The notes: generated by a model from the sequence alone, not told the origin. 64,000 bases of DNA from Methanothermobacter wolfeii (GCF_025397995.1 NZ_CP104550.1:586001-650000); one strand, 5' to 3'. Positions 28,086-39,950 are shown, counted from the first letter of the stretch. A program made the numbers and translations.

Positions 28086-29342
28086 TTAGCCGCAGCAACC
28101 TCCTCCTCCACCTAATCTAAAACCTAATCTGCCTAAAAATAACGTATATCCTTTATCCATAAGTTCTAACTGGCTTATCAACGCATAAATCCCTATTTTT
28201 TCAGAGGAGAGTAATTCTATGGATTTTGTAGAGTCATTATTTTTTTTAATAAACTCGCCATATCTTTTGCATCCATACTAAACATTAAATCAGCCGCAGG
28301 ACGTTCTAATTCTTCCGGATCTTTAATACTCCCTTTTAACCGGTCTTCTTTTTCTAAAAGGATGATTTGTTCATCATTTTCTGTCATTGCCATTGCGATA
28401 GTAGCACCATTAACCAGACCAGTAAATAGAGAAAAATCTAGCCCAGTCTTCCCATAATTCAATGTTAAAGTTCTTTCTTTGTTTATCTTTTAATTTGGCA
28501 TTTATTTTGTCAAATTTGTTCTTAATGTGCTCATATCCTTTTTCATCGAATGTACATGCCTCTATACAGTAAATACAGCCCTGACTTTAGCCAATGCAAT
28601 TTCTTGTATTTGACTTCTTCGCCCCCACAGCAAGTTTCTATTTCTACCAATGCTTTTTCAGGGCAGGCTTTGATGCATTCACCGCATCTTTCACAGTATT
28701 CAGGTATCCACGCATGCTCATTTTTATCTTTTATAGGTAGATTTGCTATGCTTGTAATTATTGCTGAAATTTTTTGTCTTGGACCACATTCAGGAGTTAT
28801 TAAAAGACCGTTTTTTCCCTATATAACCTATTCCTGCTTTTTGAGCAAGTAGGGGGAAATTTATAACTCTCCTTCAAAAGGGTGAGCAACTTCTGTTGCA
28901 TAACCTTGTTCTCTAAGATAGTCAGAGAGTTTATAAGTTAAATTACCTAATCTTTCATAGTTTGCATTATTTAATGCCAATGCTTCTGGACCCGGAGCTG
29001 TCTTAATGGTTTCGTTACTCATTTCCATTGTCAATACAATGGCATTTGGGTATTGAATAAATTTATCTTCTTAATTAATAGCTCAGAAGTAAGCTGAGTG
29101 TATCCTATAACTTTTATACCTATTGAATGAGCACGTTTTTCAAATTCTTTAATAAATTCATCATCTGCTATGAAGGTAGGCTTATCAGGGTTATCCACAA
29201 GTGATTCATCAGGATGTTTAGCTCCACAACAACATCCAGCATCTTCTTCTATATCTGTATCATCAGATCCACAACAAGGTTCAACATTTTCTTCTGCCTC
29301 AGCAGGCGGTTCATCTTCACATCCACATTTATTATTTTCCAA
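28086..29342 (-). pseudogene. Broken QueG-like iron-sulfur protein with Cys-rich ends
   Basis: Looks like one gene of about 420 codons with at least seven lesions. Start TTG (29342) after GGAGGT. The N-terminus is Cys-rich (NKCGCEDE, EPCCGSDD, AGCCCGAKHPDE). Next comes a QueG/epoxyqueuosine-reductase-like body: IGIKVIGYTQLT, then [45 protein letters not shown] and [18 protein letters not shown]-terminal extension ends GGGGGCCG. Frame changes lie near 29077, 28855, 28810, 28617, 28430 and 28233, mostly one base in A or T runs, with a TAA near 28608. Two iron-sulfur motifs survive. Function unknown; cobalamin use is not shown. Confidence 0.65.
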
Positions 29343-29474
29343 AACACTCTACCTCCGCGCATAATTTCTAAAGCTGTTAATTTATTTATCATCAAACTCA
29401 TTCTAATCATTAAATTCTTGAAATGTTCTTTTTAAATAAGGTAAGAAGAAGAATTAAAATCCATTATATACATT

Positions 29475-30237
29475 CTAATTTGAGCAATCTTTTACCCATT
29501 TATCTTTCCCTTTTAAAAGAGAAAATGCTCCTTTTGAGCGAGACCGAGGTATTGCTGTTTTACCAAGGTATTCCAGATGTTCTATGATTTTAGGAAGCAT
29601 TGATCCTGGAAATCCCAGTATGGCTTCATGTTCGCCTAAATCTGTAGCGTCTCTACAGCCATAACATCCGTAAACAAAGTTCATGCGTTGACTGAGGAAT
29701 GGAATGATGGTAGCATCAATGCAGGTTGCCTGTAAAATGGCAGTAGAACTTTCTATTCTTTTCCCACCCACAGCATGTAGATACGCAAGAGCAATCCACA
29801 TGAGTTTTTCAGGGTAATCTTCCACAATCACAATATCCGGAATATATTCCGCCTTTTCTAATGGAAAAATATGCAACTGCTGAATCTGTCCAGGTTTCAG
29901 TTTCGACATACCTTCAAACATTTCCTTTCCAACTTCAGGGTCTGATACTATACCAAAACCTACAAGACCCTTTCCAGACTCAAGTTTCTCTGGTAAAGGA
30001 CGGAAACCAAAAGCAGCTGCTGCAGCAGGGCATGAAATTTCTTCTCCAGCTAGAACAACGTCTTCACCGCTCCTAGCCTTCATTAAAACTTGACAGTATC
30101 GATGTTTTTCAAGAAATTCCACATTTACCGGTGCTTTTTCATCTGTTTCTAAAAATTTTACTCCAACTGGAGATTTATTAAGATCTAAGATTGATATCAT
30201 TTCCTGACCTATTTTTTTTAACTTCTTCAACGTTCAT
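29475..30237 (-). CDS. DUF169 family protein (second copy), N-terminal frameshift
   Basis: Roughly 253 residues of DUF169: NKSPVGVKFLETDE near the N-terminus, CPAAAAAFGF with a conserved cysteine, and YGCYGCRDATDLGEHEAILGFPG near the end. Function unknown; the family often sits beside iron-sulfur proteins. The usual N-terminus (MNVEEVKK from ATG 30237, two bases after the first DUF169 gene) joins the rest only if the eight-A run near 30211-30218 were seven. As read, translation would have to start at TTG 30230. Coupled with the upstream DUF169 gene. Confidence 0.8.
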
Positions 30238-30239
30238 AA

Positions 30240-30947
30240 TTATTCCCCGGTCTTTGCTTTCATCCGTTCTTTTACAGAGCCAAGCTTTGTCAGATTTTCA
30301 GCCACTTGATTTATTTGTTGGCCGGGAATTGTAACTATCAGTTCTTCATCTGTGTATTCTTCACCGATCATTTTCACAGCTTTTTTTGCAGCACCACACG
30401 GAATTGCAAAACTAACTTCATCATTTAAATAAGTTCTCGCTGTCGTATAACCGCAGAAACTGTAAGGCGCTGCAAACTCTGCGTTTATACTACCTCCAGT
30501 TTGATAAATAGAGGCATGTATAAGCTCATGTGCATTTCTTGCATTAGTGGGGAAAGCTAAAACCACATCAGGATTTTTAGCATCTTCTAAAGGCTGTATT
30601 AACGTTCCTTTTACATCTTTTAAACGAGGGACAGATTCAACTAACCGGGTTGCCGCACGAGTATCGGCTGCAGAACTTTTATTAATATAGAACTCCCCAG
30701 TTTTTTCAAATTCAGGGGTATCACCCATCCCTAAGACTGCTTTACCTCTGGGACATGATTGCACTTCAGCAGGAGCATAAAATGATTTTCTTTCGCTTGC
30801 AGCTTTTTTAAGCATCACACAATAAAATAATGGATTTTCCAATGTTTCAATACCATCGGGGACATATTTTTCGTCCTTTATCAATGTTACTCCTACGACC
30901 CCATTTAAATTCAATATTTCTTTCAATTTTTTTGCTGTTTCTTTCAT
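30240..30947 (-). CDS. DUF169 family protein (first copy)
   Basis: Intact 235-residue DUF169 protein: LNGVVGVTLIKDEKYVP, CPRGKAVLGMGDTPEF, and a C-terminal FAIPCGAAKKAVKMIGEEYTDEEL. It shares the family plan with the next gene but is clearly divergent, so it is not a recent duplicate. ATG start after GAGGCGATTCA. AT-rich codon use marks it off from the neighbouring core genes. It is the first gene of the island operon, behind a palindromic promoter near 31020. Confidence 0.82.
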   Translation of the reverse strand: MKETAKKLKEILNLNGVVGVTLIKDEKYVPDGIETLENPLFYCVMLKKAASERKSFYAPAEVQSCPRGKAVLGMGDTPEFEKTGEFYINKSSAADTRAATRLVESVPRLKDVKGTLIQPLEDAKNPDVVLAFPTNARNAHELIHASIYQTGGSINAEFAAPYSFCGYTTARTYLNDEVSFAIPCGAAKKAVKMIGEEYTDEELIVTIPGQQINQVAENLTKLGSVKERMKAKTGE

Positions 30948-31019
30948 TGAATCGCCTCACTTCTCCATAACACATTTTTTCCATAAGACAGCTTTCTTAT
31001 GCTTCGTATCTGTATATCA

Positions 31020-31035
31020 ATATATTTAAATATAT
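31020..31035 (-). promoter_or_regulatory. Palindromic TATA region of the DUF169 operon
   Basis: ATATATTTAAATATAT is a perfect 16-base palindrome lying 73 bases upstream of the first DUF169 start; read on the minus strand it contains TTTAAATATA and can serve as TATA box and as operator. Confidence 0.4.
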
Positions 31036-31167
31036 AAATTTGTTTTATGTACACTGCCTAACATTAACGCTCTTAACTCCATAGCTTATTATAGATTTAT
31101 ATGGCGAAATATCGCCTCTGAAAAAGTAGTGCTACATTTACAAGACTTATAAGTAGTGGAAACTCTA

Positions 31168-31300
31168 TTATGGCCCAATTAAAGTTGCAAACGCTGCTAC
31201 TGATCCTATTCCAAAAACTGCAGTGGTCACAGCAATTGTCAGCTCAAAATTGTTATTTGCAGCTGTAAATGAAATTGTTGTGGTTTTTGAGTAATGCGCC
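31168..31300 (-). pseudogene. C-terminal relic of an ACR3-type arsenite permease
   Basis: The minus strand reads [12 protein letters not shown], then [20 protein letters not shown] and AFATLIGP before a stop. This matches the closing helices of ACR3 arsenite exporters (typical FTA-NNFELAIAVA ... AFA-VIGP). No start and no upstream membrane helices are present, so it is a fragment of about 44 codons. The family call is from motif memory. Confidence 0.55.
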
Positions 31301-31609
31301 TATCTTGATGTGATGGATAACAAATTAGATAACGACAGAAAAAAGAAGTAAGAACGGAATTAATATAGTCATTTATTTGCAAGTGTCAAGCTTGGAAGTG
31401 TTTATCCTAAAGAAGAGGATCAATTCTTCTGCTTATGGAATTTTGCAATAGTAAATTAACAATTACTTAAGACGTTTTCCTTATTTAGTTTTATAGGGAA
31501 TATTTAAAAATTAGAAAGGTCATATTTGAACTGTGGTTGTGTAATATGTGGTTTTTGTTACTTTGATCAGCCAAAATAGACATAATGTATAACCGTTTGG
31601 AGGATGTTT

Positions 31610-32812
31610 ATGATAAGATGCATATCATGTGGTAGGGAATACGCTTTAGATGAGATTATCTACACCTGCAGTGAATGCGGGTCAGTACTTGAGGTTGAAT
31701 GCGAACCTGATGTTTCAAGGGATGTTTTCAGCTGCAGAAGACAGAACATGTGGAAGTACAGGGAATTCATGCCTGTTGACCCTTCAAGGATCATCAGCCT
31801 TGATGAGGGCGGAACACCCTTTGTCAGGTGTGACACCATCGGAGGGGAAACAGGAGTTGAACTCTATGTGAAGGTTGAGGGTTCCAATCCAACAGGGAGC
31901 TTCAAGGACAGGGGCATGAGCGTAGGGATAACCAAGGCCGTTGAACTGGACGTTGACACGGTTGGATGCGCCTCAACAGGGAACACATCAGCATCTCTGG
32001 CAGCCTACGCGGCAAGGGCCAGTCTTGGGTGTGTCGTGCTCCTGCCATCGGGTAAGGTTGCCCTGGGTAAACTGGCCCAGGCAATGTTCCATGGTGCCAG
32101 GGTCCTCTCTGTCAGGGGGAACTTTGATGAGGCCCTTGAGGCTGTCACAAAACTCGCCCTTATGGGTGAACTCTACCTCCTTAACTCTGTAAACCCCTTC
32201 AGGCTTGAGGGTCAGAAGTCCATTGGATTTGAGATCGTGGATGACCTTGGCTGGGAGTCCCCTGACAGGATAATACTTCCAGTTGGAAATGCCGGTAACA
32301 TCTCGGCGATATGGAAGGGGATCTCCGAGTTCTACAGGGCGGGTTTCATCGATGATAGACCAATGATGACGGGTATACAGGCCGAGGGAGCCGCTCCTGT
32401 TGTTGATGCATTCAGGAGGGGCAGTACCGATATTGAACCTGTTAAGGATCCCGAGACCGTTGCAACGGCCATAAGGATAGGGGCCCCTGTGAGTTACCTC
32501 AAGGCCCTTCGCGCCATATATGAATCCGATGGTTATGCAGAGACCGTGACCGATGAGGAGATACTCTCTGCCCAGAAGCTCCTGGCAAGGAAGGAGGGTA
32601 TAGGTGTTGAACCGGCATCTGCAGCCTCCATCGCAGGGCTGTTGAAGCTTGTTGATGAGGGCGTCGTTGACAGGGGCGAGCGGGTTGTCTGCGTGGTAAC
32701 CGGCCACGTGCTTAAGGATCCTGACACCGCCATAAGGGCTTCAACAAAGCCTGTTGAAGTTGAACCCGATATAAACCAGTTAAGGGATGTTATAGGTAAA
32801 AATAAGCCATAA
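31610..32812 (+). CDS. thrC: Threonine synthase
   Basis: PLP enzyme that makes threonine from O-phosphohomoserine. The 400-residue protein starts with a zinc-ribbon-like CISCGREYAL/CSECGSVLE, common in archaeal ThrC. The PLP lysine is in NPTGSFKDRG, and the phosphate loop is VGNAGNISA. The late motif EPASAASIAGL is also typical. ATG 31604 directly abuts GGAGG, so ATG 31610 is the probable start. Confidence 0.95.
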   Translation: MIRCISCGREYALDEIIYTCSECGSVLEVECEPDVSRDVFSCRRQNMWKYREFMPVDPSRIISLDEGGTPFVRCDTIGGETGVELYVKVEGSNPTGSFKDRGMSVGITKAVELDVDTVGCASTGNTSASLAAYAARASLGCVVLLPSGKVALGKLAQAMFHGARVLSVRGNFDEALEAVTKLALMGELYLLNSVNPFRLEGQKSIGFEIVDDLGWESPDRIILPVGNAGNISAIWKGISEFYRAGFIDDRPMMTGIQAEGAAPVVDAFRRGSTDIEPVKDPETVATAIRIGAPVSYLKALRAIYESDGYAETVTDEEILSAQKLLARKEGIGVEPASAASIAGLLKLVDEGVVDRGERVVCVVTGHVLKDPDTAIRASTKPVEVEPDINQLRDVIGKNKP

Positions 32813-33035
32813 TACTCCTTTTAATATTTGAGGCTAATTTTTTCCTTTTAAATTTTTCTATTTTTTGTTAATCCACTCTCATGTTAATCTCTCACCTTAC
32901 TGAACCCTCTGATTATATTGATTTGGTTAAGGTGCCCCATGGACCAATCTATGGCCGAGAGAAACCCTAAGATTAGCGATATATTTATATAGGATAATAT
33001 GATAGATAATATTACATAAAATGAGGTGGTTAATT

Positions 33036-33245
33036 ATGGAATTGCCAATAGCCCCAATTGGGAGAATAATAAAGAATGCCGGTGCAGAAAGGGTGAGTGA
33101 TGATGCAAGGGAAGCACTTGCAGAAGCACTTGAAGAAAGAGGCGAAAAAATCGCAGTAGAAGCGGTTAAACTCGCAAAACACGCCGGCAGGAAAACAGTA
33201 AAAAAGGATGACATCAAGCTGGCTGTTAAAAAGATGGAACTCTAG
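33036..33245 (+). CDS. Archaeal histone
   Basis: A 69-residue histone-fold protein that wraps DNA; the HMt family of Methanothermobacter. [15 protein letters not shown] at the N-terminus, [14 protein letters not shown] (alpha 2), [21 protein letters not shown] at the end. Start ATG 33036 after GAGGTGGT, not the in-frame ATG at 33021. A TATA-like run (ATATTTATATAGG, near 32980) lies upstream. Confidence 0.96.
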   Translation: MELPIAPIGRIIKNAGAERVSDDAREALAEALEERGEKIAVEAVKLAKHAGRKTVKKDDIKLAVKKMEL

Positions 33246-33422
33246 GGATGTAGGGATCCTTTACATCCGGTTCCAATCATTCATATTACCTTTTTGTTAG
33301 CGGCAAAACTTTATATGTGATGAAAGATCAATCTTTATTAATCCTTGTTTTCCCGGTTTGATCCGGCTGAGCCCCCGGGAATTTATATTAATACGATTTC
33401 TCATGAAAATCCGTATCCAGCA

Positions 33423-33451
33423 ACTTTTATATAGCGAGAACATATAAAAGT
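33423..33451. promoter_or_regulatory. Symmetric TATA element before the L7Ae operon
   Basis: ACTTTTATAT (33423-33432) and ATATAAAAGT (33442-33451) are perfect inverted copies separated by nine bases. Either arm can serve as a TATA box, giving a start near 33455-33460 for the plus strand, about 95 bases before the L7Ae gene. Confidence 0.5.
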
Positions 33452-33553
33452 ACTCACCCAATTCATGTTAATCCATAAATTGGATTACTGATCCAGATTG
33501 GTGTAATTACCGATGGATGGTATGAAGACCAGATGAAAAAGGAGGTAAATAAC

Positions 33554-33925
33554 ATGGCAAAGGCAATATACGTGAAATTTGATGTACCAAAGGAACTGGC
33601 GGATAAGGCTGCAGAGGCCCTTGAAATCGCCAGGGAAACAGGGAAAATATCCAAGGGTACCAATGAGGTTACCAAGGCAATCGAGAGGGGAGTTGCCCAG
33701 CTCGTGCTCATAGCCGAGGACGTTGAACCTGCTGAAATAGTGGCTCATATCCCGCTCCTTGCAGAAGAAAAGGAAATACCATACATATACATCCCGACAA
33801 AGGATGAACTGGGAGCAGCCGCAGGTTTAAACGTCGGCACAGCCTCAGCATGCATAGTGGAATCAGGAGATGCTGAGGAAATCATAACCGAGATAATAGA
33901 AAAGGTTGAAGAACTCAAAAAGTAA
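33554..33925 (+). CDS. rpl7ae: Ribosomal protein L7Ae
   Basis: Kink-turn binding protein of the large subunit that also joins C/D and H/ACA guide RNPs and RNase P. 123 residues, with [16 protein letters not shown] (the RNA-contacting N-E-xx-K loop) and [14 protein letters not shown]. Start ATG 33554 after AAAAAGGAGGT. First gene of a long translation operon (S28e, L24e, ndk, infB, and probably on). Confidence 0.97.
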   Translation: MAKAIYVKFDVPKELADKAAEALEIARETGKISKGTNEVTKAIERGVAQLVLIAEDVEPAEIVAHIPLLAEEKEIPYIYIPTKDELGAAAGLNVGTASACIVESGDAEEIITEIIEKVEELKK

Positions 33926-33975
33926 ATGAAAGGCAAAAACGCCTTTCACTTTCAATTTAACATAAAGGTGATTTA

Positions 33976-34182
33976 ATGGAGGAAGCAACTCCAGCGGAAG
34001 TTATTGAGGTCCTCAAAAGGACCGGGATGACTGGAGAGGTAATGCAGGTAAAATGCAGGATCCTTGATGGAAGAGACAAGGGAAGGATACTGACAAGGAA
34101 CGTTATGGGTCCTGTGAGGGAAGGCGATATCCTCATGCTCCTTGACACCATCAGGGAAGCCAAGGAAATCAGGACCCCCTAA
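33976..34182 (+). CDS. rps28e: Ribosomal protein S28e
   Basis: 68-residue small-subunit protein with [16 protein letters not shown] and the closing [19 protein letters not shown], the family signature. ATG after AAGGTGATTTA. Co-directional and 50 bases after L7Ae. Confidence 0.96.
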   Translation: MEEATPAEVIEVLKRTGMTGEVMQVKCRILDGRDKGRILTRNVMGPVREGDILMLLDTIREAKEIRTP

Positions 34183-34198
34183 TGAGTAGGTGTTTTAA

Positions 34199-34360
34199 AT
34201 GAGAGTCTGTTCATTCTGCAACGAGGAAATAGAGCCGGGTACCGGTAAGATGTACGTTAAGAAGGACGGTACCATTTATTTCTTCTGCGGCAGCAAATGC
34301 GAGAAAAACATGATAAAACTGGGAAGGGTTCCAAGAAAAGTTAAATGGGTTAAAAAATGA
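34199..34360 (+). CDS. rpl24e: Ribosomal protein L24e
   Basis: Only 53 residues. Zinc-binding pattern VCSFCNEEI ... [10 protein letters not shown] (CxxC and CxxxC). The start follows a GTAGGTG. Its stop overlaps the ATG of ndk (ATGA). Confidence 0.95.
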   Translation: MRVCSFCNEEIEPGTGKMYVKKDGTIYFFCGSKCEKNMIKLGRVPRKVKWVKK

Positions 34361-34812
34361 TGGAAAGAAGCTTTGTAATGCTGAAACCTGACGCAGTGAA
34401 GAGGCGCCTCGCAGGAAGGATAATATCCCGATTCGAGGAAAGGGGACTCCAGATAGTGGCGGCAAAGATGCTCCAGATCCCTGAGGAACTTGCAATGGAG
34501 CACTACCAGGAACATAGGGAAAAACCATTCTTCACAGACCTTGTGTCCTACATAACCTCCGCACCCGTCCTTGCAATGGTCATAGAGGGCAGGGACTGCA
34601 TATCACTCATAAGGAAGATGGTGGGCGCCACAAACCCTGCAGAGGCAGATGTGGGAACAATCAGGGGAGACTTTGCCCTTGAAACAGGAAGAAACATAAT
34701 ACACGCTTCAGATTCCCCGGAATCAGCTGAAAGGGAGATTAAACTTTTCTTTGACGAATCCGAAATCTGCACTTATGAAATGCCTGATAGAGAGATGATT
34801 TACGAGGAATAG
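34357..34812 (+). CDS. ndk: Nucleoside diphosphate kinase
   Basis: Balances NTP pools by transferring the gamma phosphate through a phosphohistidine. 151 residues. [13 protein letters not shown] at the start, and the active-site histidine in [18 protein letters not shown]. Overlaps L24e by four bases, indicating translational coupling. Confidence 0.97.
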   Translation: MMERSFVMLKPDAVKRRLAGRIISRFEERGLQIVAAKMLQIPEELAMEHYQEHREKPFFTDLVSYITSAPVLAMVIEGRDCISLIRKMVGATNPAEADVGTIRGDFALETGRNIIHASDSPESAEREIKLFFDESEICTYEMPDREMIYEE

Positions 34813-34826
34813 ACCCGGAGATTCCA

Positions 34827-36611
34827 ATGAAGATCAGATCACCAATTGTCTCAGTACTCGGACACGTTGATCATGGAAAAACCACCCTCCTTGACCATAT
34901 AAGGGGCAGTGCAGTTGCCTCAAGGGAAGCGGGGGGTATAACACAGCACATAGGAGCAACAGAGATACCCATAGATGTCATTGAAAGGATCTGCGGAGAC
35001 TTCCTCAAGAAATTCTCCATCAGGGAAACACTGCCAGGACTTTTCTTCATAGACACCCCCGGACATGAGGCATTCACAACCCTCAGGAAACGTGGAGGGG
35101 CCCTGGCAGACCTTGCAATACTCATCGTAGATATCAACGAGGGATTCAAGCCCCAGACCCTGGAGGCCCTCAACATCCTTAAAATGTACAGGACACCCTT
35201 CGTGGTGGCTGCAAACAAGGTCGACAGGATCCCCGGATGGAAGGTCCATGAAAAGGAGCCCTTCATGACCACCTTCAGCAGGCAGGACGCCCGTACACAG
35301 CAGGTACTGGACACCAGGGTCTATGAACTGGTGGGCAAACTCCATGAGGAGGGCTTTGAGTCAGAGAGGTTTGACAGGGTAACCAACTTCGCCTCACAGG
35401 TCAGCATAATACCCATAAGCGCTGTAACAGGAGAGGGCATACCCGAGCTCCTGACCATGCTCATGGGACTTGCACAGCAGTACCTCAAGGAACAGCTGAA
35501 AATCGAGGAGGACGCACCTGCAAAGGGGACCATCCTTGAGGTTAAGGAAGAGAAGGGCCTTGGAATGACCATGGACGCCGTCATATACGACGGTATACTC
35601 AGGAAGGACGACACCATCGCCATGATGACATCCGGTGACGTTGTATTCACAAGGATAAGGTCACTCCTCAAACCAGGACCCCTGGAGGAGATGAGGGAAT
35701 CCGGGAGGAACTTCCAGAAGGTTGATGAGGTTGTTGCGGCTGCAGGTATAAAGATCGTTGCACCCGACGTCGATGATGTGATGGCAGGATCCCCTCTGAG
35801 GGTTGTAACCGACCCTGATACAGTGAAAGAGGAGATACTCGGTGAGATAGAGGACATAAAGATAGACACAGACGAGGCAGGAGTGGTTGTTAAGGCAGAC
35901 ACCCTCGGCTCCCTTGAAGCCGTTGTCAAGATCCTCAGGGATATAGAAGTTCCCATAAAGGTGGCTGATATAGGGGATGTCTCAAGGAGGGATGTGGTCA
36001 ATGCAGAGATAGCCCTCCAGGAGGACACTGTCTACGGCGCCATAATAGCCTTCAATGTGAAGGTACTGCCATCAGCTGCCAGTGAACTCAAAAACTCAGA
36101 GATCAAGCTATTCCAGGGCAACGTCATCTACAGGATAATGGAAGAATACGAGGAATGGGTCAGAGGCATTGAGGAAAAGAAGAAGAAGGAATGGATGGAT
36201 GCAGTTATAAAACCTGCAAGCATAAGGCTCATACCGAAACTTGTCTTCAGACAGAGTAAACCAGCCATTGGCGGTGTTGAAATCCTCACAGGCATGATAA
36301 AACAGGGCTACCCCCTGATGGATGAGAATGGAAACCCTGTGGGTACCGTTGAGAGCATGCAGGACAAGGGCGAAAACCTCAAATCAGCATCAAGGGGTCA
36401 GAAGGTTGCAATGGCCATAAAGGATGCTGTTTACGGTAAAAACATCAACGAGGGAGACACGCTCTACGTTGACATACCAGAGAACCACTACCGTATTCTC
36501 ATGGATGAAATGTCAGGGGATCTCAGTGAAGAGGAACTTGACCTTTTTGAGAGGATAGCCGAGGTCAAGAGGAAAAGGGATCCTGACTGGGGAATGAAAG
36601 CACCATTTTAA
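34827..36611 (+). CDS. infB: Translation initiation factor IF-2/aIF5B
   Basis: GTPase for subunit joining. 594 residues, no intein. G1 is [15 protein letters not shown]3 [13 protein letters not shown]4 [11 protein letters not shown]-Tu-like and IF2-specific domains follow, ending with [16 protein letters not shown]. 14 bases after ndk, same operon. Confidence 0.97.
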   Translation: MKIRSPIVSVLGHVDHGKTTLLDHIRGSAVASREAGGITQHIGATEIPIDVIERICGDFLKKFSIRETLPGLFFIDTPGHEAFTTLRKRGGALADLAILIVDINEGFKPQTLEALNILKMYRTPFVVAANKVDRIPGWKVHEKEPFMTTFSRQDARTQQVLDTRVYELVGKLHEEGFESERFDRVTNFASQVSIIPISAVTGEGIPELLTMLMGLAQQYLKEQLKIEEDAPAKGTILEVKEEKGLGMTMDAVIYDGILRKDDTIAMMTSGDVVFTRIRSLLKPGPLEEMRESGRNFQKVDEVVAAAGIKIVAPDVDDVMAGSPLRVVTDPDTVKEEILGEIEDIKIDTDEAGVVVKADTLGSLEAVVKILRDIEVPIKVADIGDVSRRDVVNAEIALQEDTVYGAIIAFNVKVLPSAASELKNSEIKLFQGNVIYRIMEEYEEWVRGIEEKKKKEWMDAVIKPASIRLIPKLVFRQSKPAIGGVEILTGMIKQGYPLMDENGNPVGTVESMQDKGENLKSASRGQKVAMAIKDAVYGKNINEGDTLYVDIPENHYRILMDEMSGDLSEEELDLFERIAEVKRKRDPDWGMKAPF

Positions 36612-36637
36612 TATAAATAGAATCAGGAGGAGATATA

Positions 36638-37018
36638 TTGGCATTTAAGATTGTGATTTCAGACAAGGAGAAAAGCGTCCAGATGGAGGTTGACCCGTCA
36701 GAGTCCAGGGGACTTGTAGGCCTCAGTATAGGAGATGAATTTGAGGGGTCAATCATAGGACTGGAAGGATACAAACTGAAAATCACAGGCGGAAGCGACA
36801 AGAATGGTTTCCCGATGAAGAGAACCATACCCGGAGCAAGGAGGGTCAGGAGCCTTGTATCCGGTGGTGTTGGTTACAAACCAGCCCGGAAGGGTGAGAG
36901 AAGAAGGAAGACCTTCAGGGGAAACACTGTATCTGACGACATAGTTCAGATAAATACGGTGGTCATTGAAAAGGGTGAAAAACCACTGGAAGAACTCATA
37001 GGCGCCCAGGAAGAATAA
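36638..37018 (+). CDS. rps6e: Ribosomal protein S6e
   Basis: 126 residues. VISDKEKSVQMEVD, GLVGLSIGDEFEG and GSDKNGFPMKRTIPG identify S6e. TTG start (36638) seven bases after GGAGGAGAT. The archaeal version lacks the long phosphorylated tail of eukaryotes. Confidence 0.96.
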   Translation: MAFKIVISDKEKSVQMEVDPSESRGLVGLSIGDEFEGSIIGLEGYKLKITGGSDKNGFPMKRTIPGARRVRSLVSGGVGYKPARKGERRRKTFRGNTVSDDIVQINTVVIEKGEKPLEELIGAQEE

Positions 37019-37044
37019 TAAACCAAAAATTATAGGTGTAATCT

Positions 37045-38254
<1,210 letters not shown>

Positions 38255-38271
<17 letters not shown>

Positions 38272-38649
38272 GGTGATTCTGGACGCCAATTTTTTATGAT
38301 ACCCTACCAGTTCAATGTTGACATAGTCTCTGAACTTGAAAGGCTCTTCCCGACCCATGATCTTGTCGTGCCCTCCTTTGTTATAGGGGAACTTGAAGCC
38401 ATCAGGAGAAGATCCCGTGGAAGGGCAGGTATAGCTGCATCAGTGGGGCTCTCAATCGCCAGAAGACCCCCCTTCAGGGTGGTCAGGGAGGAGCTCAGGG
38501 AGGGCGAAACCCCAGACGACGCTCTCCTCAGGATTTCAGAGATACTCTGCACCAATGACAGGGAACTCAGGAGAAGGGCAAGATCAAGGGGTATAACGGT
38601 TGTATACCTCAGACAGAAAAAATATCTTACAGTTGATGGCCATATATGA
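38255..38649 (+). pseudogene. PIN-domain nuclease (Fcf1-like), one-base frameshift near the start
   Basis: The PIN body is intact: FNVDIVSELERLFPTHDLVVPSFVIGELEA and later ILCTNDRELRRRARSRGITVVYLRQ. Its catalytic first aspartate lies in an upstream frame, [13 protein letters not shown], which starts at ATG 38255 inside the aIF2-gamma tail. The two parts join if the six-T run at 38290-38295 had seven T. As read, the only in-frame start is 38296, which would lose the catalytic Asp. Neighbouring aIF2-gamma and ppa are intact, so a sequencing slip is likely. About 132 residues if repaired. Confidence 0.8.
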
Positions 38650-38664
38650 ATTAGGAGGTTTTTC

Positions 38665-39195
38665 ATGAATCTATGGAAGGATATAGAACCAGGACCATCC
38701 ATACCGGAAGTAGTATACGCTGTTGTTGAAATACCAAAGGGCTCAAGGAACAAGTACGAGTACCATAAGGACCTTGAGGCATTTGCCCTTGACAGGGTAC
38801 TGTACTCACCCGTTTTCTACCCTGCAGAGTACGGTATAATACCAAGGACCCTCTATGATGACGGAGACCCCATGGATATACTGGTTCTCATGGACCAGCC
38901 AACATTCCCTGGATGCATCATAGAATCACGCCCCATCGGTCTTTTAAGGATGATCGATGGAGGAGACCAGGATGACAAGATCCTGGCAGTGCCGGTGGAG
39001 GACCCCCACTACAGGGGTGTTAAGGATGTATCAGACCTCCCTGAACACATTCCAAAGGAAATAGCACACTTCTTTGAAGTTTACAAGAACCTTGAAGGCA
39101 AGGAGACAAAGATAATCGGTTGGGAAGGCGCAGAAAAGGCATTTGAAGCTGTCAACCACTCCATTGAACTCTACAGGGAGAAATACATGGAGTAA
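38665..39195 (+). CDS. ppa: Inorganic pyrophosphatase (family I)
   Basis: Hydrolyses pyrophosphate from biosynthesis. 176 residues, the usual family I length. [17 protein letters not shown] and the signature [13 protein letters not shown] with the metal-binding aspartates are present, then [18 protein letters not shown] behind AGGAGGTTTTTC. Confidence 0.97.
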   Translation: MNLWKDIEPGPSIPEVVYAVVEIPKGSRNKYEYHKDLEAFALDRVLYSPVFYPAEYGIIPRTLYDDGDPMDILVLMDQPTFPGCIIESRPIGLLRMIDGGDQDDKILAVPVEDPHYRGVKDVSDLPEHIPKEIAHFFEVYKNLEGKETKIIGWEGAEKAFEAVNHSIELYREKYME

Positions 39196-39216
39196 TCTTT
39201 TAATGGGGGATCCCCA

Positions 39217-39767
<551 letters not shown>

Positions 39768-39771
<4 letters not shown>

Positions 39772-39950
39772 GTGAAAAGGCATGCACAAGGTGTAAGAGG
39801 ATAACAACCGGTGAGCGCTGCCCGGTCTGTGACGTGCCGGCATCCACCAACTGGAGCGGACTCCTCATAATCATTGATCCGGAAAGGTCAGACATAGCAA
39901 GGGAACTCAACATAACACTTCCAGGCGAATATGCCCTGAGGGTAAGGTAA
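39768..39950 (+). CDS. spt4: Transcription elongation factor Spt4 (RpoE2)
   Basis: 60-residue zinc protein (ACTRCKRI ... CPVCDVP) that pairs with Spt5 to keep RNA polymerase processive. [18 protein letters not shown] is the family core. ATGA overlap with rpo7. Confidence 0.95.

Larger units (their letters stand above)
30948..31609. other. AT-rich intergenic region with promoter and gene relic
   Basis: Holds, from left to right, the promoter of the DUF169 operon with the perfect palindrome ATATATTTAAATATAT (31020-31035), an ACR3 permease relic (31168-31300), about 200 bases in which I see nothing, and the thrC promoter (TATA-like GAATATTTAAAAATT near 31498). Confidence 0.5.

Noticed and set aside
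33308-33370. C-box (GTGATGA) and D-box (CTGA) resembling a C/D guide RNA or a kink-turn for L7Ae autoregulation
   Set aside because: The C-box overlaps a TATA-like sequence and lies upstream of the operon's likely start, D' and C' boxes are missing, and no terminal stem is visible.
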